64,000 nt of DNA, taken from NCBI RefSeq assembly GCF_051851555.1, contig NZ_JBPDVH010000007.1, positions 1 through 64,000 of the forward strand, given 5' to 3'. Shown one piece after another: positions 8,332 through 17,342 of this stretch. The position numbers were made by a program, and so were the translations under genes. The notes below the pieces were generated by a model. The model was not told where the DNA came from, did no database searches, and saw only the letters and a program-made list of their open reading frames with translations. How positions within the stretch are numbered: the stretch's first letter is position 1; every line of letters starts with the position of its first letter. This stretch comes from Lonepinella sp051851555. GTDB lineage: Bacteria > Pseudomonadota > Gammaproteobacteria > Enterobacterales > Pasteurellaceae.

Positions 8332-8416
8332 AAGGTAGGTTGTTTAACAACATTTTTCAAGTGCTTTCTCTCAATTTTTACAAGAAATTATTAAAAATGT
8401 GATCTTAGTCTCAAAA
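8332..8416 (-). promoter_or_regulatory. raiA promoter with candidate CRP site
   Basis: On the minus strand, TTGAAA (8355-8360) and TACCTT (8332-8337) are spaced by 17 bases. About 80 bases upstream of the inferred start point lies AAATGTGATCTTAGTCTCAAAA (8395-8416, given here in plus orientation as TGTGA-N6-TCTCA), one base away from the ideal CRP core TGTGA-N6-TCACA. Activation by cAMP-CRP is an inference. Confidence 0.5.
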
Positions 8417-8467
8417 ATGCAGAAAAACAGCGTCCCCGTTAATTTAGAACGAACATTTAATCTACAA

Positions 8468-10528
8468 TTATTTCACCCTACTGCCCGCTTTCGCCCCGTT
8501 ATCCACATCCAACAAGAACAAATCCGCTCCGCCAGTACCAGCCGATAAAATCATCCCTTGTGACACGCCGAATTTCATTTTGCGTGGAGCAAGGTTGGCG
8601 ATCATAATCACTTGGCGACCGATTAAGTCTTCAGGTTGACTATACGCCCCTTTAATACCCGACAACACTTGGCGTTGTTCAAAGCCTAAATCCAATTGGA
8701 ATTTCAATAATTTATTGCTTTCTGGTACGGCTTCGCAATGTAAAACAGTGGCGACACGTAAGTCAATTTTAGCAAAATCATCAATACTGATTTCAGGTTC
8801 TACGGGTTCAAATTCGCTCGAAACTGCGGTGTTTTTCTCCGCACTTTTTGCACTATTTGCAGAATTATTCACCGCCGCATTTTCTGCTTTGGAGGCCTCA
8901 ATCATTTCATCAATTTGTTTCATATCCAAACGGTTAAATAAGGCTTTGAATGGGGCGATTTGATGTGCCAATAACGGTTGACTCAAATTGTCCCATGTTA
9001 ATTCCGCTTGCAAGAATTGCTCCACCCGTTCGGCTAATTTTGGTAGTACGGGTTTTAAATAGCCCATTAGCACACGGAATAATTGAATCCCCATGGAACA
9101 GACTTCGTGCAACTCCCGATCTTTGCCCTCTTGTTTGGCGATCACCCACGGGGCTTTGTCGTCCACATATTTATTGGCTTTATCCGCTAATGCCATAATG
9201 GCACGAATCGCCTTGCCATATTCACGACTTTCGTAAAATTCGGCAATTTGCTCGGATTGTGCGGTAAATTCGTCAAATAGGCTTTGATCTTCCAATTGTG
9301 CTGCTAATTTGCCATCAAAGCGTTTTTGGATAAAGCCCGCATTACGAGACGCCAAATTCACTAATTTATTGACTAAATCGGCGTTCACCCGTTGTACAAA
9401 GTCTTCTAAATTTAAGTCTAAATCATCAATACGGCTACTGAGTTTTGCCGCATAGTAATAACGCAAACATTCAGGATCGAGATGTTTTAAATAGGTGGCA
9501 GCTTGAATAAAAGTACCACGGGATTTTGACATTTTTTCGCCATTCACCGTCACATAACCATGCACAAAAATATTGCTTGGCTTGCGTAAGTTTGCCCCTT
9601 CTAGCATTGCTGGCCAGAAAAGACTGTGGAAATACATAATGTCTTTGCCGATAAAATGATACAGTTCTGCGGTGCTTTCTTTCTTCCAAAAGGTATCAAA
9701 ATCAATCTGTTCACGATCACAGAGATTTTTGAACGACGCCATATAGCCAATCGGGGCATCCAACCACACATAGAAATATTTGTTTTCGGTGTTCGGAATT
9801 TTAAAGCCAAAATACGGGGCATCACGGGAAATATCCCATTGTTGCAAGCCCGCATCAAACCATTCTTGCATTTTATTTGCCACTTCCGATTGCAATGCCC
9901 CTGAGCGGTTCCACTCTTGCAACATTTTTTCGAAACTTGGCAAATCAAAGAAATAATGCTCACTTTCTTTTAACACAGGCGTTGCCCCTGATACGGTGGA
10001 ACGGGCGTCAATCAATTCCGTTGGGCTATAAGTAGCAGAACAAACTTCGCAATTATCACCATATTGATCCGGTGCTTTACATTTTGGGCAGGTGCCTTTC
10101 ACAAAACGGTCGGGCAAGAACATGGCTTTTTCAGGATCGAATAATTGAGAAATCGTGCGGTTTTTAATAAAACCGTTTTCTTTCAATTTGGTGTAGATCA
10201 TTTCCGACAAGACCCGATTTTCTTCGCTATGCGTGGAATGATAATTATCGAAACTGATATTAAAGCCCGAAAAATCCGCATAATGGGCGGTATGCACGTC
10301 ATTAATCAGCTGTTCAGGCGTAATCCCCATTTGATCCGCTTTTAACATAATCGGCGTGCCGTGCGCATCATCGGCACAGACAAAATGAATGTCATTGCCC
10401 CGCATCCGTTGGAAACGCACCCAAATATCCGCCTGGATGTGTTCTAACATATGCCCTAAATGAATCGGGCCGTTGGCGTAAGGCAACGCACAGGTAACAA
10501 GAATTTGACGTTTTGGTTGAGTAGACAT
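8468..10528 (-). CDS. metG: Methionyl-tRNA synthetase
   Basis: This 686-aa class I synthetase charges tRNA-Met. It shows the HIGH-type motif HLGH (about residues 25-28), the zinc-binding cysteines CPKCKAPDQYGDNCEVC, the KMSKS loop, and a C-terminal tRNA-binding OB-fold (from about residue 580, starting DFAKIDLRVATVLHCE). Between the anticodon-binding and OB domains is an alanine/asparagine-rich linker encoded partly by an inverted pair of uptake signals (about 8820-8855). The ATG at 10528 has AAAGGT upstream. It is divergent from mrp, as in E. coli. Confidence 0.97.
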   Translation of the reverse strand: MSTQPKRQILVTCALPYANGPIHLGHMLEHIQADIWVRFQRMRGNDIHFVCADDAHGTPIMLKADQMGITPEQLINDVHTAHYADFSGFNISFDNYHSTHSEENRVLSEMIYTKLKENGFIKNRTISQLFDPEKAMFLPDRFVKGTCPKCKAPDQYGDNCEVCSATYSPTELIDARSTVSGATPVLKESEHYFFDLPSFEKMLQEWNRSGALQSEVANKMQEWFDAGLQQWDISRDAPYFGFKIPNTENKYFYVWLDAPIGYMASFKNLCDREQIDFDTFWKKESTAELYHFIGKDIMYFHSLFWPAMLEGANLRKPSNIFVHGYVTVNGEKMSKSRGTFIQAATYLKHLDPECLRYYYAAKLSSRIDDLDLNLEDFVQRVNADLVNKLVNLASRNAGFIQKRFDGKLAAQLEDQSLFDEFTAQSEQIAEFYESREYGKAIRAIMALADKANKYVDDKAPWVIAKQEGKDRELHEVCSMGIQLFRVLMGYLKPVLPKLAERVEQFLQAELTWDNLSQPLLAHQIAPFKALFNRLDMKQIDEMIEASKAENAAVNNSANSAKSAEKNTAVSSEFEPVEPEISIDDFAKIDLRVATVLHCEAVPESNKLLKFQLDLGFEQRQVLSGIKGAYSQPEDLIGRQVIMIANLAPRKMKFGVSQGMILSAGTGGADLFLLDVDNGAKAGSRVK

Positions 10529-10638
10529 AAAAATACCTTTTAGAAAATTGACTGGCACAGAACACTGTGAAAATTGCGGTGATTTTACCTGATTTGGGGT
10601 ATTTTATCCAGTTCATCCGCAATAAAACCATTCTTTGC

Positions 10639-10667
10639 TTAACATCACCTGAATATCGTGGTTAAAT
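10639..10667 (+). promoter_or_regulatory. Candidate mrp promoter
   Basis: TTAACA (10639-10644) and TTAAAT (10662-10667) are separated by 17 bases and lie about 40 bases before the mrp start in the metG-mrp divergent region. The match is moderate. Confidence 0.4.
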
Positions 10668-10704
10668 AGTCGGGTATTTAAGCGACTTCATTTTAGGAAA
10701 GATA

Positions 10705-11817
10705 ATGAATATCCAATTTTCCCCTCATTTTACTGAAAAACAACAAACAGAGTTCATTCAACTGTTTAAACAGTTTACTCACCCAACCTTGCAAAAAGAT
10801 TTAATTGCCCTAAGTGCGGTGAAAAAAATCGAAAAAATGCAAGATGTGTTGCGGATCGAAATTCAAATACCTTTTGCTTGGAACACAGCATTTGAGCAGT
10901 TAAAAACCACGCTTAGCCAAAATTTGTTAGGCATAGCAGAAGCCCAACAAATGAAATGGCAATTACATTATCAAATTGCCACCTTAAAACGTGCCAATAA
11001 TCACCCCGCAGTCAAAGGGGTTAAAAACATTATTGCCATTAGTTCTGGCAAAGGCGGGGTAGGGAAATCTACCACGACGGTCAATTTAGCGTTAGCGTTA
11101 CAAGCGCAAGGCGCAAAGGTGGGGATTTTAGATGCGGATATTTACGGCCCCTCCATTCCGCACATGCTTGGCGTGCCACACCAACGCCCGACTTCACCCG
11201 ATAACAAACATATGCAACCGATTCAGGCTTATGATTTGCAGACTAACTCTATCGGTTATTTAATGGCGGAGGACAATGCCACCATTTGGCGTGGCCCCAT
11301 GGCAAGCAGTGCGTTAAACCAACTGTTAAATGAAACCCTATGGAATGAGCTAGATTATTTGGTAATTGATATGCCACCAGGCACGGGGGATATTCAACTT
11401 ACCCTATCACAACAAATTCCCGTCACAGGCGCCGTTGTGGTCACGACACCACAGGATATTGCGTTACTTGACGCAATCAAAGGCATTGCCATGTTTAATA
11501 AAGTATCGGTACCCGTGTTAGGCATTGTAGAAAATATGTCTATGCACATTTGCGCAAACTGCGGTCATCATGAGGCCATCTTTGGTACGGGCGGCGCAGA
11601 AAAAATTGCGGAAAAATATCAAGTCAATGTGCTAGGGCAATTACCGTTACATATTTGCTTGCGGGAAGATTTAGATAAAGGCACCCCAACTGTGATTGCT
11701 GAATCTAACCCTGACATTAAACAAGCCTATTTACAACTTGCTGAGAAAGTTGCTAGTGAATTATATTGGCAAGGCTCGGTCATTCCGGGTGAAATTATGT
11801 TTAAAGAAGTAAAATAG
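10705..11817 (+). CDS. mrp: Iron-sulfur carrier protein Mrp/ApbC
   Basis: This 370-aa P-loop ATPase of the Mrp/NBP35 family carries iron-sulfur clusters to target apoproteins in the cytoplasm. A short N-terminal MIP18-like domain (about residues 10-90) precedes the deviant Walker A SGKGGVGKS (114-122), the DADIYGPS switch (143-150) and the CxxC cluster ligands C283 and C286. The ribosome binding site is AGGAAA. The gene is divergent from metG, a conserved arrangement. Confidence 0.95.
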   Translation: MNIQFSPHFTEKQQTEFIQLFKQFTHPTLQKDLIALSAVKKIEKMQDVLRIEIQIPFAWNTAFEQLKTTLSQNLLGIAEAQQMKWQLHYQIATLKRANNHPAVKGVKNIIAISSGKGGVGKSTTTVNLALALQAQGAKVGILDADIYGPSIPHMLGVPHQRPTSPDNKHMQPIQAYDLQTNSIGYLMAEDNATIWRGPMASSALNQLLNETLWNELDYLVIDMPPGTGDIQLTLSQQIPVTGAVVVTTPQDIALLDAIKGIAMFNKVSVPVLGIVENMSMHICANCGHHEAIFGTGGAEKIAEKYQVNVLGQLPLHICLREDLDKGTPTVIAESNPDIKQAYLQLAEKVASELYWQGSVIPGEIMFKEVK

Positions 11818-11823
11818 ACGCTA

Positions 11824-11861
11824 ATCAGTCTGTTGATCAAATAAAAGCTCAACAGACTGAT
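11824..11861 (+). terminator. Hairpin after mrp, probable terminator
   Basis: ATCAGTCTGTTGA (11824-11836) and its exact complement (11849-11861) form a 13-bp stem a few bases after the mrp stop. Only a short T-run follows, so termination may be inefficient or Rho-assisted. From here to the leu promoter the sequence is very AT-rich with no gene seen. Confidence 0.6.
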
Positions 11862-12026
11862 GTTTAGAAAAAATCCTTATCTAAAGGTTAAATATTTTCA
11901 ACACAAACCCACCTTAAAAGAAAATAAAATCAAGATAAAATACCAAATATTTTCCAATTCATAGATTTTTATATAAAAAATATTTTTATACCATTACATT
12001 TTTTGATATTTTTTACTAAAAAACCT

Positions 12027-12054
12027 TTGACAGAATGCGCTAAATCAGTAATAT
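12027..12054 (+). promoter_or_regulatory. leu operon promoter
   Basis: A consensus -35 TTGACA (12027-12032) and a -10 TAATAT (12049-12054) are separated by 16 bases, about 25 bases before the leader peptide ribosome binding site. Confidence 0.8.
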
Positions 12055-12085
12055 AGACGCTAATTTAGCAAATTTTAGGAATTTT

Positions 12086-12145
12086 ATGTTTATCTTTCAC
12101 GCTCTGCTACTCAACTTACGATTATCACATTCTTTGTGCGGTTAA
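12086..12145 (+). CDS. leuL: leu operon leader peptide
   Basis: A 19-codon reading frame encodes MFIFHALLLNLRLSHSLCG, with six leucines, three of them consecutive (CTG CTA CTC). It starts five bases after TAGGA and ends 145 bases before leuA. It lies between the operon promoter and an intrinsic terminator, which is the classic layout of leucine attenuation: ribosome stalling at leucine codons changes leader RNA folding and prevents termination. CAACTTA (12112-12118) inside the peptide pairs with TAAGTTG (12143-12149) at its stop, a possible pause hairpin. The sequence differs from E. coli LeuL, as is usual for leader peptides. Confidence 0.88.
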   Translation: MFIFHALLLNLRLSHSLCG

Positions 12146-12185
12146 GTTGTGGACGATAGAAAAATAGCATAAAACACGAATTTAC

Positions 12186-12222
12186 AACCCCGCACTTTGA
12201 TAAAAAGTTCGGGGTTTTTTAT
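12186..12222 (+). terminator. leu operon attenuator
   Basis: AACCCCG (12186-12192) pairs with CGGGGTT (12210-12216), with ACTTT/AAAGT extending the stem inward, and a run of six T follows. Placed between the leucine-rich leader peptide and leuA, it is the attenuator terminator. The inner arm includes an uptake-signal-like CGCACTTT. Confidence 0.85.
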
Positions 12223-12289
12223 TAAAAAAACATAAAAAATACACCGCACTTTCAAAGTAAAACCCTAACGAAAAGAAAAGGATGACATT

Positions 12290-13843
12290 ATGGCAGCAAA
12301 CAACATTATTATTTTTGATACGACTCTACGTGATGGTGAACAGGCATTAAAAGCAAGTCTTACCGTAAAAGAAAAATTACAAATTGCCCTTGCTTTAGAA
12401 CGATTAGGGGTGGATGTCATGGAAGTCGGATTTCCTGTTTCATCAGAGGGCGATTTTCTGTCAGTACGTACGATTGCGGAAAATATTAAAAACAGCCGTG
12501 TTTGTGCCTTATCTCGTGCCGTAGATAAAGATATTGATGCCGCTTATGAAGCCTTGAAAGTGGCTGATGCTTATCGGATTCATACCTTTATTGCCAGTTC
12601 AGCGTTACACGTAGAAGCCAAATTAAAACGTTCTTTTGATGATGTGGTGGGTATGGCTGTGGCAGCAGTAAAACGTGCGAGAAATTATACCGATGATGTA
12701 GAATTTTCTTGTGAAGATGCAGGGCGTACAGGGATTGACAACATCTGTCGCATCGTGGAAGCTGCCATTTCCGCTGGTGCAACCACAGTCAATATTCCTG
12801 ATACAGTAGGTTTTTGCTTACCAACCCAATATGGTGGCATTATGGCAGATGTGTTAAACCGTGTGCCAAACATTGATAAAGCGATTATCTCCGTGCATTG
12901 CCATAACGATTTAGGTATGGCTACCGCCAACTCGTTAACTGCGGTGTTAAATGGGGCAAGACAAATTGAATGTACCATTAATGGTATTGGTGAACGAGCA
13001 GGCAATACGGCGTTGGAAGAAGTGGTAATGGCGATTAAAACTCGTCAAGATATGTTTAACGGCTTAGATACCCGTATTAATACCCAAGAAATTCACCGTG
13101 TCAGCCAAATGGTGAGCCAACTTTGTAATATGCCAATTCAGCCGAATAAAGCCATTGTGGGCGATAATGCTTTTGCTCATTCTTCAGGTATTCACCAAGA
13201 CGGTATGTTGAAAAATAAAAATACTTACGAAATTATGTCGCCTGAAAGTATCGGTTTGAAAAAAGAAAAATTAAATTTGACTGCTCGTTCTGGTCGTGCG
13301 GCGGTGAAAGGTCACATGGCGGATATGGGTTATACCGAAGCAGATTACGATTTGGATAAATTATACGAGGCTTTCTTGAAATTGGCAGATAAAAAAGGTC
13401 AAGTGTTTGACTACGATTTAGAGGCGTTGGCATTTATTGATATGCAACAAGGCGATGAAGATCGTTTAACTTTAGACGTGATCACTTCACAAACGTTAAG
13501 TGGTTTACCTGCTTCAGCCTTTGTACAAGTGGCGTTAGACGGTCATCGTATTAATCAAGTTTCTAATGGCGGTAATGGTCCTGTGGATGCAGTGTATAAT
13601 GCGATTATGCAAATTGTGGGTATGGATTTGAAAATGTCCCATTATAATTTAACCGCCAAAGGTGAGGGAGCGGAAGCACTTGGTCAAGTGGATATTGTAG
13701 TGGAATATGAGGGTCGCCGTTTCCATGGGGTCGGCCTTGCCACGGATATTGTGGAATCTTCCGCACTGGCGTTAATTCATGCGATTAATGCTATTTATCG
13801 TTCGCAAAAAGTGGCGAATTTGACCAGAAATTTAAAACATTAA
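12290..13843 (+). CDS. leuA: 2-isopropylmalate synthase
   Basis: This 517-aa enzyme condenses acetyl-CoA with 2-oxoisovalerate, the first committed step of leucine synthesis. The TIM-barrel N-terminus has the metal-site motif FDTTLRDGEQ (residues 8-17) and HCHNDLGMA (about 203-211). The C-terminal allosteric domain (about 390-517), which binds leucine, is complete. The ribosome binding site is AAAGGAT. It is the first structural gene of leuABCD, under control of the leader attenuator. Confidence 0.97.
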   Translation: MAANNIIIFDTTLRDGEQALKASLTVKEKLQIALALERLGVDVMEVGFPVSSEGDFLSVRTIAENIKNSRVCALSRAVDKDIDAAYEALKVADAYRIHTFIASSALHVEAKLKRSFDDVVGMAVAAVKRARNYTDDVEFSCEDAGRTGIDNICRIVEAAISAGATTVNIPDTVGFCLPTQYGGIMADVLNRVPNIDKAIISVHCHNDLGMATANSLTAVLNGARQIECTINGIGERAGNTALEEVVMAIKTRQDMFNGLDTRINTQEIHRVSQMVSQLCNMPIQPNKAIVGDNAFAHSSGIHQDGMLKNKNTYEIMSPESIGLKKEKLNLTARSGRAAVKGHMADMGYTEADYDLDKLYEAFLKLADKKGQVFDYDLEALAFIDMQQGDEDRLTLDVITSQTLSGLPASAFVQVALDGHRINQVSNGGNGPVDAVYNAIMQIVGMDLKMSHYNLTAKGEGAEALGQVDIVVEYEGRRFHGVGLATDIVESSALALIHAINAIYRSQKVANLTRNLKH

Positions 13844-13850
13844 TCTTGTA

Positions 13851-13870
13851 GGGGCGTATTGCATACGCCC
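13851..13870. repeat. GGGCGTAT inverted repeat between leuA and leuB
   Basis: GGGCGTAT (13852-13859) and ATACGCCC (13863-13870) flank three bases. A similar GGGCGGA hairpin lies at 51767-51788. It resembles small dispersed extragenic palindromes; no T-run follows in either direction. Confidence 0.6.
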
Positions 13871-13908
13871 AAAAACTCAACATATTGATAAAAAATAGGA
13901 AATAAACA

Positions 13909-14985
13909 ATGTCAACATACAACGTAGCAGTTTTATCAGGCGACGGCATCGGTCCTGAAATTATGGCAGAAGCCATTAAAGTGTTAGATGTGGTACAACA
14001 AAAATACGGTTTTACATTAAATTACAACCATTTCAACGTAGGCGGTATTGCCATTGATAAACAAGGTTGTCCATTGCCTGAAAATACCTTACAAGGCTGT
14101 GAATCAGCCGATGCGATTTTATTTGGTTCGGTGGGTGGTCCAAAATGGGAAAACTTACCACCAGATCAACAGCCTGAACGTGGTGCCTTATTGCCGTTAC
14201 GTAAACATTTTAAATTATTCAGTAACTTACGCCCTGCCACGCTGTACAAAGGTTTAGAAAAATTCTGTCCATTGCGTGCGGATATTGCCGAAACAGGTTT
14301 TGATATGGTAACAGTGCGTGAATTAACGGGCGGGATTTATTTCGGTCAACCCAAAGGGCGTGAGGGCGAGGGTTCACAAACTAGAGCCTTTGATACCGAA
14401 GTGTATTATAAATATGAAATTGAACGTATTGCCAAAGTCGCCTTTGAAACTGCAATGAAGCGTAGCAAACACGTAACTTCAGTGGATAAAGCCAATGTGT
14501 TAATCAGCTCAATTTTATGGCGTGAAACGGTGAATGAAGTGGCAAAACAATATCCAGAAGTCAAATTAGATCATATTTATATTGATAACGCCACCATGCA
14601 GTTGATTAAACAGCCGTCTTTCTTTGATGTGCTACTCTGCTCCAATATTTTTGGCGATATTATTTCTGATGAATGTGCCATGATCACAGGTTCAATGGGC
14701 ATGTTGCCGTCCGCCAGTCTAAATGAACAAGGCTTTGGCTTATACGAACCTGCTGGCGGTTCTGCCCCTGATATTGCTGGCAAAGGCATCGCCAACCCGA
14801 TTGCTCAGATTTTATCGGCAGCGATGATGTTACGTCATAGTTTTAACCAAAACGAAGCCGCCACAGCCATTGAAAGTGCGGTGAAAAAAGTGTTAGCATC
14901 TGGACATAGAACGGCTGATTTAGCCGATAATAGCCAACCAGTTTCCACTAGTGAAATGGGAACGTTGATTGCTAACGCCATTTAA
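13909..14985 (+). CDS. leuB: 3-isopropylmalate dehydrogenase
   Basis: This 358-aa decarboxylating dehydrogenase oxidises 3-isopropylmalate with NAD. Substrate and cofactor motifs are visible: GSVGGPKWE, LFSNLRPAT, VRELTGGIYFGQPKG and the metal-binding DIISDECAMITGSMGMLPSA region. The start has AGGAAATAA upstream. It lies 65 bases after leuA, across a small inverted repeat. Confidence 0.97.
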   Translation: MSTYNVAVLSGDGIGPEIMAEAIKVLDVVQQKYGFTLNYNHFNVGGIAIDKQGCPLPENTLQGCESADAILFGSVGGPKWENLPPDQQPERGALLPLRKHFKLFSNLRPATLYKGLEKFCPLRADIAETGFDMVTVRELTGGIYFGQPKGREGEGSQTRAFDTEVYYKYEIERIAKVAFETAMKRSKHVTSVDKANVLISSILWRETVNEVAKQYPEVKLDHIYIDNATMQLIKQPSFFDVLLCSNIFGDIISDECAMITGSMGMLPSASLNEQGFGLYEPAGGSAPDIAGKGIANPIAQILSAAMMLRHSFNQNEAATAIESAVKKVLASGHRTADLADNSQPVSTSEMGTLIANAI

Positions 14986-15030
14986 AAAAATACAACCCAA
15001 CGAATTAACAAAACCTAACGAGAAATAAAA

Positions 15031-16440
15031 ATGGGAAAAACACTCTACCAAAAATTATTCGACAGCCATGTGGTGTATGAAGCAGACGGCGAAACGCCGA
15101 TTCTGTATATTAACCGCCATTTGATCCATGAAGTCACCAGTCCGCAAGCCTTTGACGGCTTACGTGTAGCAAATCGTCAAGTTCGCCAAGTTAATAAAAC
15201 CTTTGGCACCATGGATCACAGTATTTCTACCCAAGTACGTGATGTGAATAAACTTGAAGGTCAAGCAAAAATTCAAGTGCTTGAGCTAGACAAAAACTGC
15301 AAAAATACCGGTATTCAATTATTTGATATGAATACCAAACAACAAGGGATCGTGCATGTTATGGGGCCTGAACAAGGCTTAACTTTACCCGGTATGACCA
15401 TTGTTTGCGGTGATTCGCATACTGCTACTCACGGTGCATTTGGTGCTTTAGCATTTGGGATCGGGACATCTGAAGTCGAACATGTACTTGCCACCCAAAC
15501 CCTAAAACAAGCACGTGCCAAAAGTATGAAAATTGAAGTCCGTGGCAAAGTCAACCTAGGGATTACGGCAAAAGATATTGTGTTAGCCATTATTGGCAAA
15601 ACCACCATGGCAGGCGGAACAGGTTATGTGGTCGAGTTCTGTGGTGAAGCCATTCGTGATCTTTCCATGGAAGGGCGTATGACCGTCTGCAACATGGCGA
15701 TTGAATTAGGTGCCAAAGCAGGACTTGTTGCACCCGATGAAACCACCTTTGCTTATTTAAAAGATCGCCAACACGCACCGAAAGGCAAAGATTGGGACGA
15801 CGCAATTGCCTATTGGAAAACCTTAAAAACCGATGATGATGCCGAATTTGATGCAGTAGTCACCTTAGAGGCGAAAGATATTGCACCACAAGTGACTTGG
15901 GGAACCAACCCAGGGCAAGTGATTGGTATTGATCAACGGGTGCCAAATCCTGAAGAAATGGCGGATCCAGTGGCTCGAGCGTCAGCAGAAAAAGCCTTAA
16001 ACTACATTGGATTAGACGCTAATACCGATTTAACTAAAGTGGAAGTGGATCAAGTCTTTATTGGATCTTGCACGAACTCACGTATTGAAGATTTACGTGC
16101 GGCAGCAGCGGTAATGAAAGGACGCAAAAAAGCGGATAATGTCAAACGTGTACTTGTGGTACCAGGTTCGGGATTAGTCAAAGAACAAGCGGAAAAAGAA
16201 GGATTAGACAAAATCTTTATTGCCGCTGGTGCAGAATGGCGTAACCCTGGTTGCTCCATGTGTTTAGGTATGAATGATGACCGTTTAGGTGAATGGGAAC
16301 GTTGTGCATCTACATCTAACCGTAACTTTGAGGGTCGTCAAGGTCGAAACGGTCGTACCCACTTAGTTAGCCCTGCGATGGCGGCGGCGGCGGCGGTGTT
16401 TGGTAAATTCGTTGATATTCGTAATATCGCATTAAACTAA
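15031..16440 (+). CDS. leuC: 3-isopropylmalate dehydratase large subunit
   Basis: This 469-aa aconitase-family subunit isomerises 2- to 3-isopropylmalate together with LeuD. The three cluster-ligating cysteines are in GSCTNSRIEDL (about residue 347) and NPGCSMCLGMN (about 407 and 410). CGDSHTATHGAFG is the usual substrate-domain motif. It is 45 bases after leuB and 18 before leuD. Confidence 0.97.
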   Translation: MGKTLYQKLFDSHVVYEADGETPILYINRHLIHEVTSPQAFDGLRVANRQVRQVNKTFGTMDHSISTQVRDVNKLEGQAKIQVLELDKNCKNTGIQLFDMNTKQQGIVHVMGPEQGLTLPGMTIVCGDSHTATHGAFGALAFGIGTSEVEHVLATQTLKQARAKSMKIEVRGKVNLGITAKDIVLAIIGKTTMAGGTGYVVEFCGEAIRDLSMEGRMTVCNMAIELGAKAGLVAPDETTFAYLKDRQHAPKGKDWDDAIAYWKTLKTDDDAEFDAVVTLEAKDIAPQVTWGTNPGQVIGIDQRVPNPEEMADPVARASAEKALNYIGLDANTDLTKVEVDQVFIGSCTNSRIEDLRAAAAVMKGRKKADNVKRVLVVPGSGLVKEQAEKEGLDKIFIAAGAEWRNPGCSMCLGMNDDRLGEWERCASTSNRNFEGRQGRNGRTHLVSPAMAAAAAVFGKFVDIRNIALN

Positions 16441-16458
16441 GCCAATAAGGAGCAAAAC

Positions 16459-17061
16459 ATGGCAGGATTTAAACAACTTTCTGGTCTGGTTGTGCCACTT
16501 GATGCGGCGAACGTAGATACGGATGCAATTATTCCAAAACAATTTTTACAAGCCATTACTCGTGTTGGGTTTGGCAAACATTTATTTCACGAATGGCGTT
16601 ATTTGGACGCCGACGGCACTCAAGCCAACCCTGAATTTGTGTTGAACTATCCACAATATCAAGGAGCCACCATTTTATTGGCTCGCAAAAATTTAGGTTG
16701 TGGATCTTCACGTGAACACGCCCCATGGGCATTAGCAGATTATGGTTTCAAAGCGATGATCGCCCCGAGCTTTGCGGATATTTTCTATAACAACAGCTTA
16801 AACAATCACATGCTACCAGTACGTTTAAGCGAACAAGAAGTCGAAGAAATTTTTCAATGGGTCTGGGCGAATACAGGCAAAGAAATTCAAATTGATCTGG
16901 AGGCTATGACCGTAACCACTGGCGATAAAGTCTATCATTTTGAACTAGACGAATTTCGCCGTCATTGCTTATTAAATGGCTTAGATAATATCGGGTTAAC
17001 CTTGCAACACGAAGACAAAATTGCGGAATACGAAAGTAAAATTCCCGCATTTTTGCGTTAA
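16459..17061 (+). CDS. leuD: 3-isopropylmalate dehydratase small subunit
   Basis: This 200-aa swivelling-domain subunit pairs with LeuC. Signature stretches are VDTDAIIPKQFL and GCGSSREHAPWAL. The ribosome binding site is AAGGAG. It ends the leu operon and is followed by a strong terminator. Confidence 0.97.
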   Translation: MAGFKQLSGLVVPLDAANVDTDAIIPKQFLQAITRVGFGKHLFHEWRYLDADGTQANPEFVLNYPQYQGATILLARKNLGCGSSREHAPWALADYGFKAMIAPSFADIFYNNSLNNHMLPVRLSEQEVEEIFQWVWANTGKEIQIDLEAMTVTTGDKVYHFELDEFRRHCLLNGLDNIGLTLQHEDKIAEYESKIPAFLR

Positions 17062-17071
17062 AAATCAATAA

Positions 17072-17119
17072 AAAAACACCGCAGTTTAATGGAAAAATCC
17101 AAAAACTGCGGTGTTTTTT
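17072..17119 (+). terminator. leu operon terminator built from uptake-like repeats
   Basis: AACACCGCAGTTT and AAACTGCGGTGTT form a long stem (17075-17087 and 17103-17115) followed by T residues to 17119. The arms are an inverted pair of AACTGCGGT, a one-base variant of the uptake signal core. Confidence 0.9.
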
Positions 17120-17342
17120 CAGGTAATTTTCTGATTAATACTAGCCTTTTTCCCCATAAAGTTTTATACTACTTTTCTAGTATCAACTCGGACTAGAACA
17201 GTATGTTATTAATGAAAAATCAGCGAATTTTTTATAACATTCCCACCCTATTTATCAATACATGCTCATTGATAAGCGGTTTATTTTCTATTAATACGCA
17301 TTTCCTATCCGCTCACTTCACATCTATCATTATGGAATCCTT

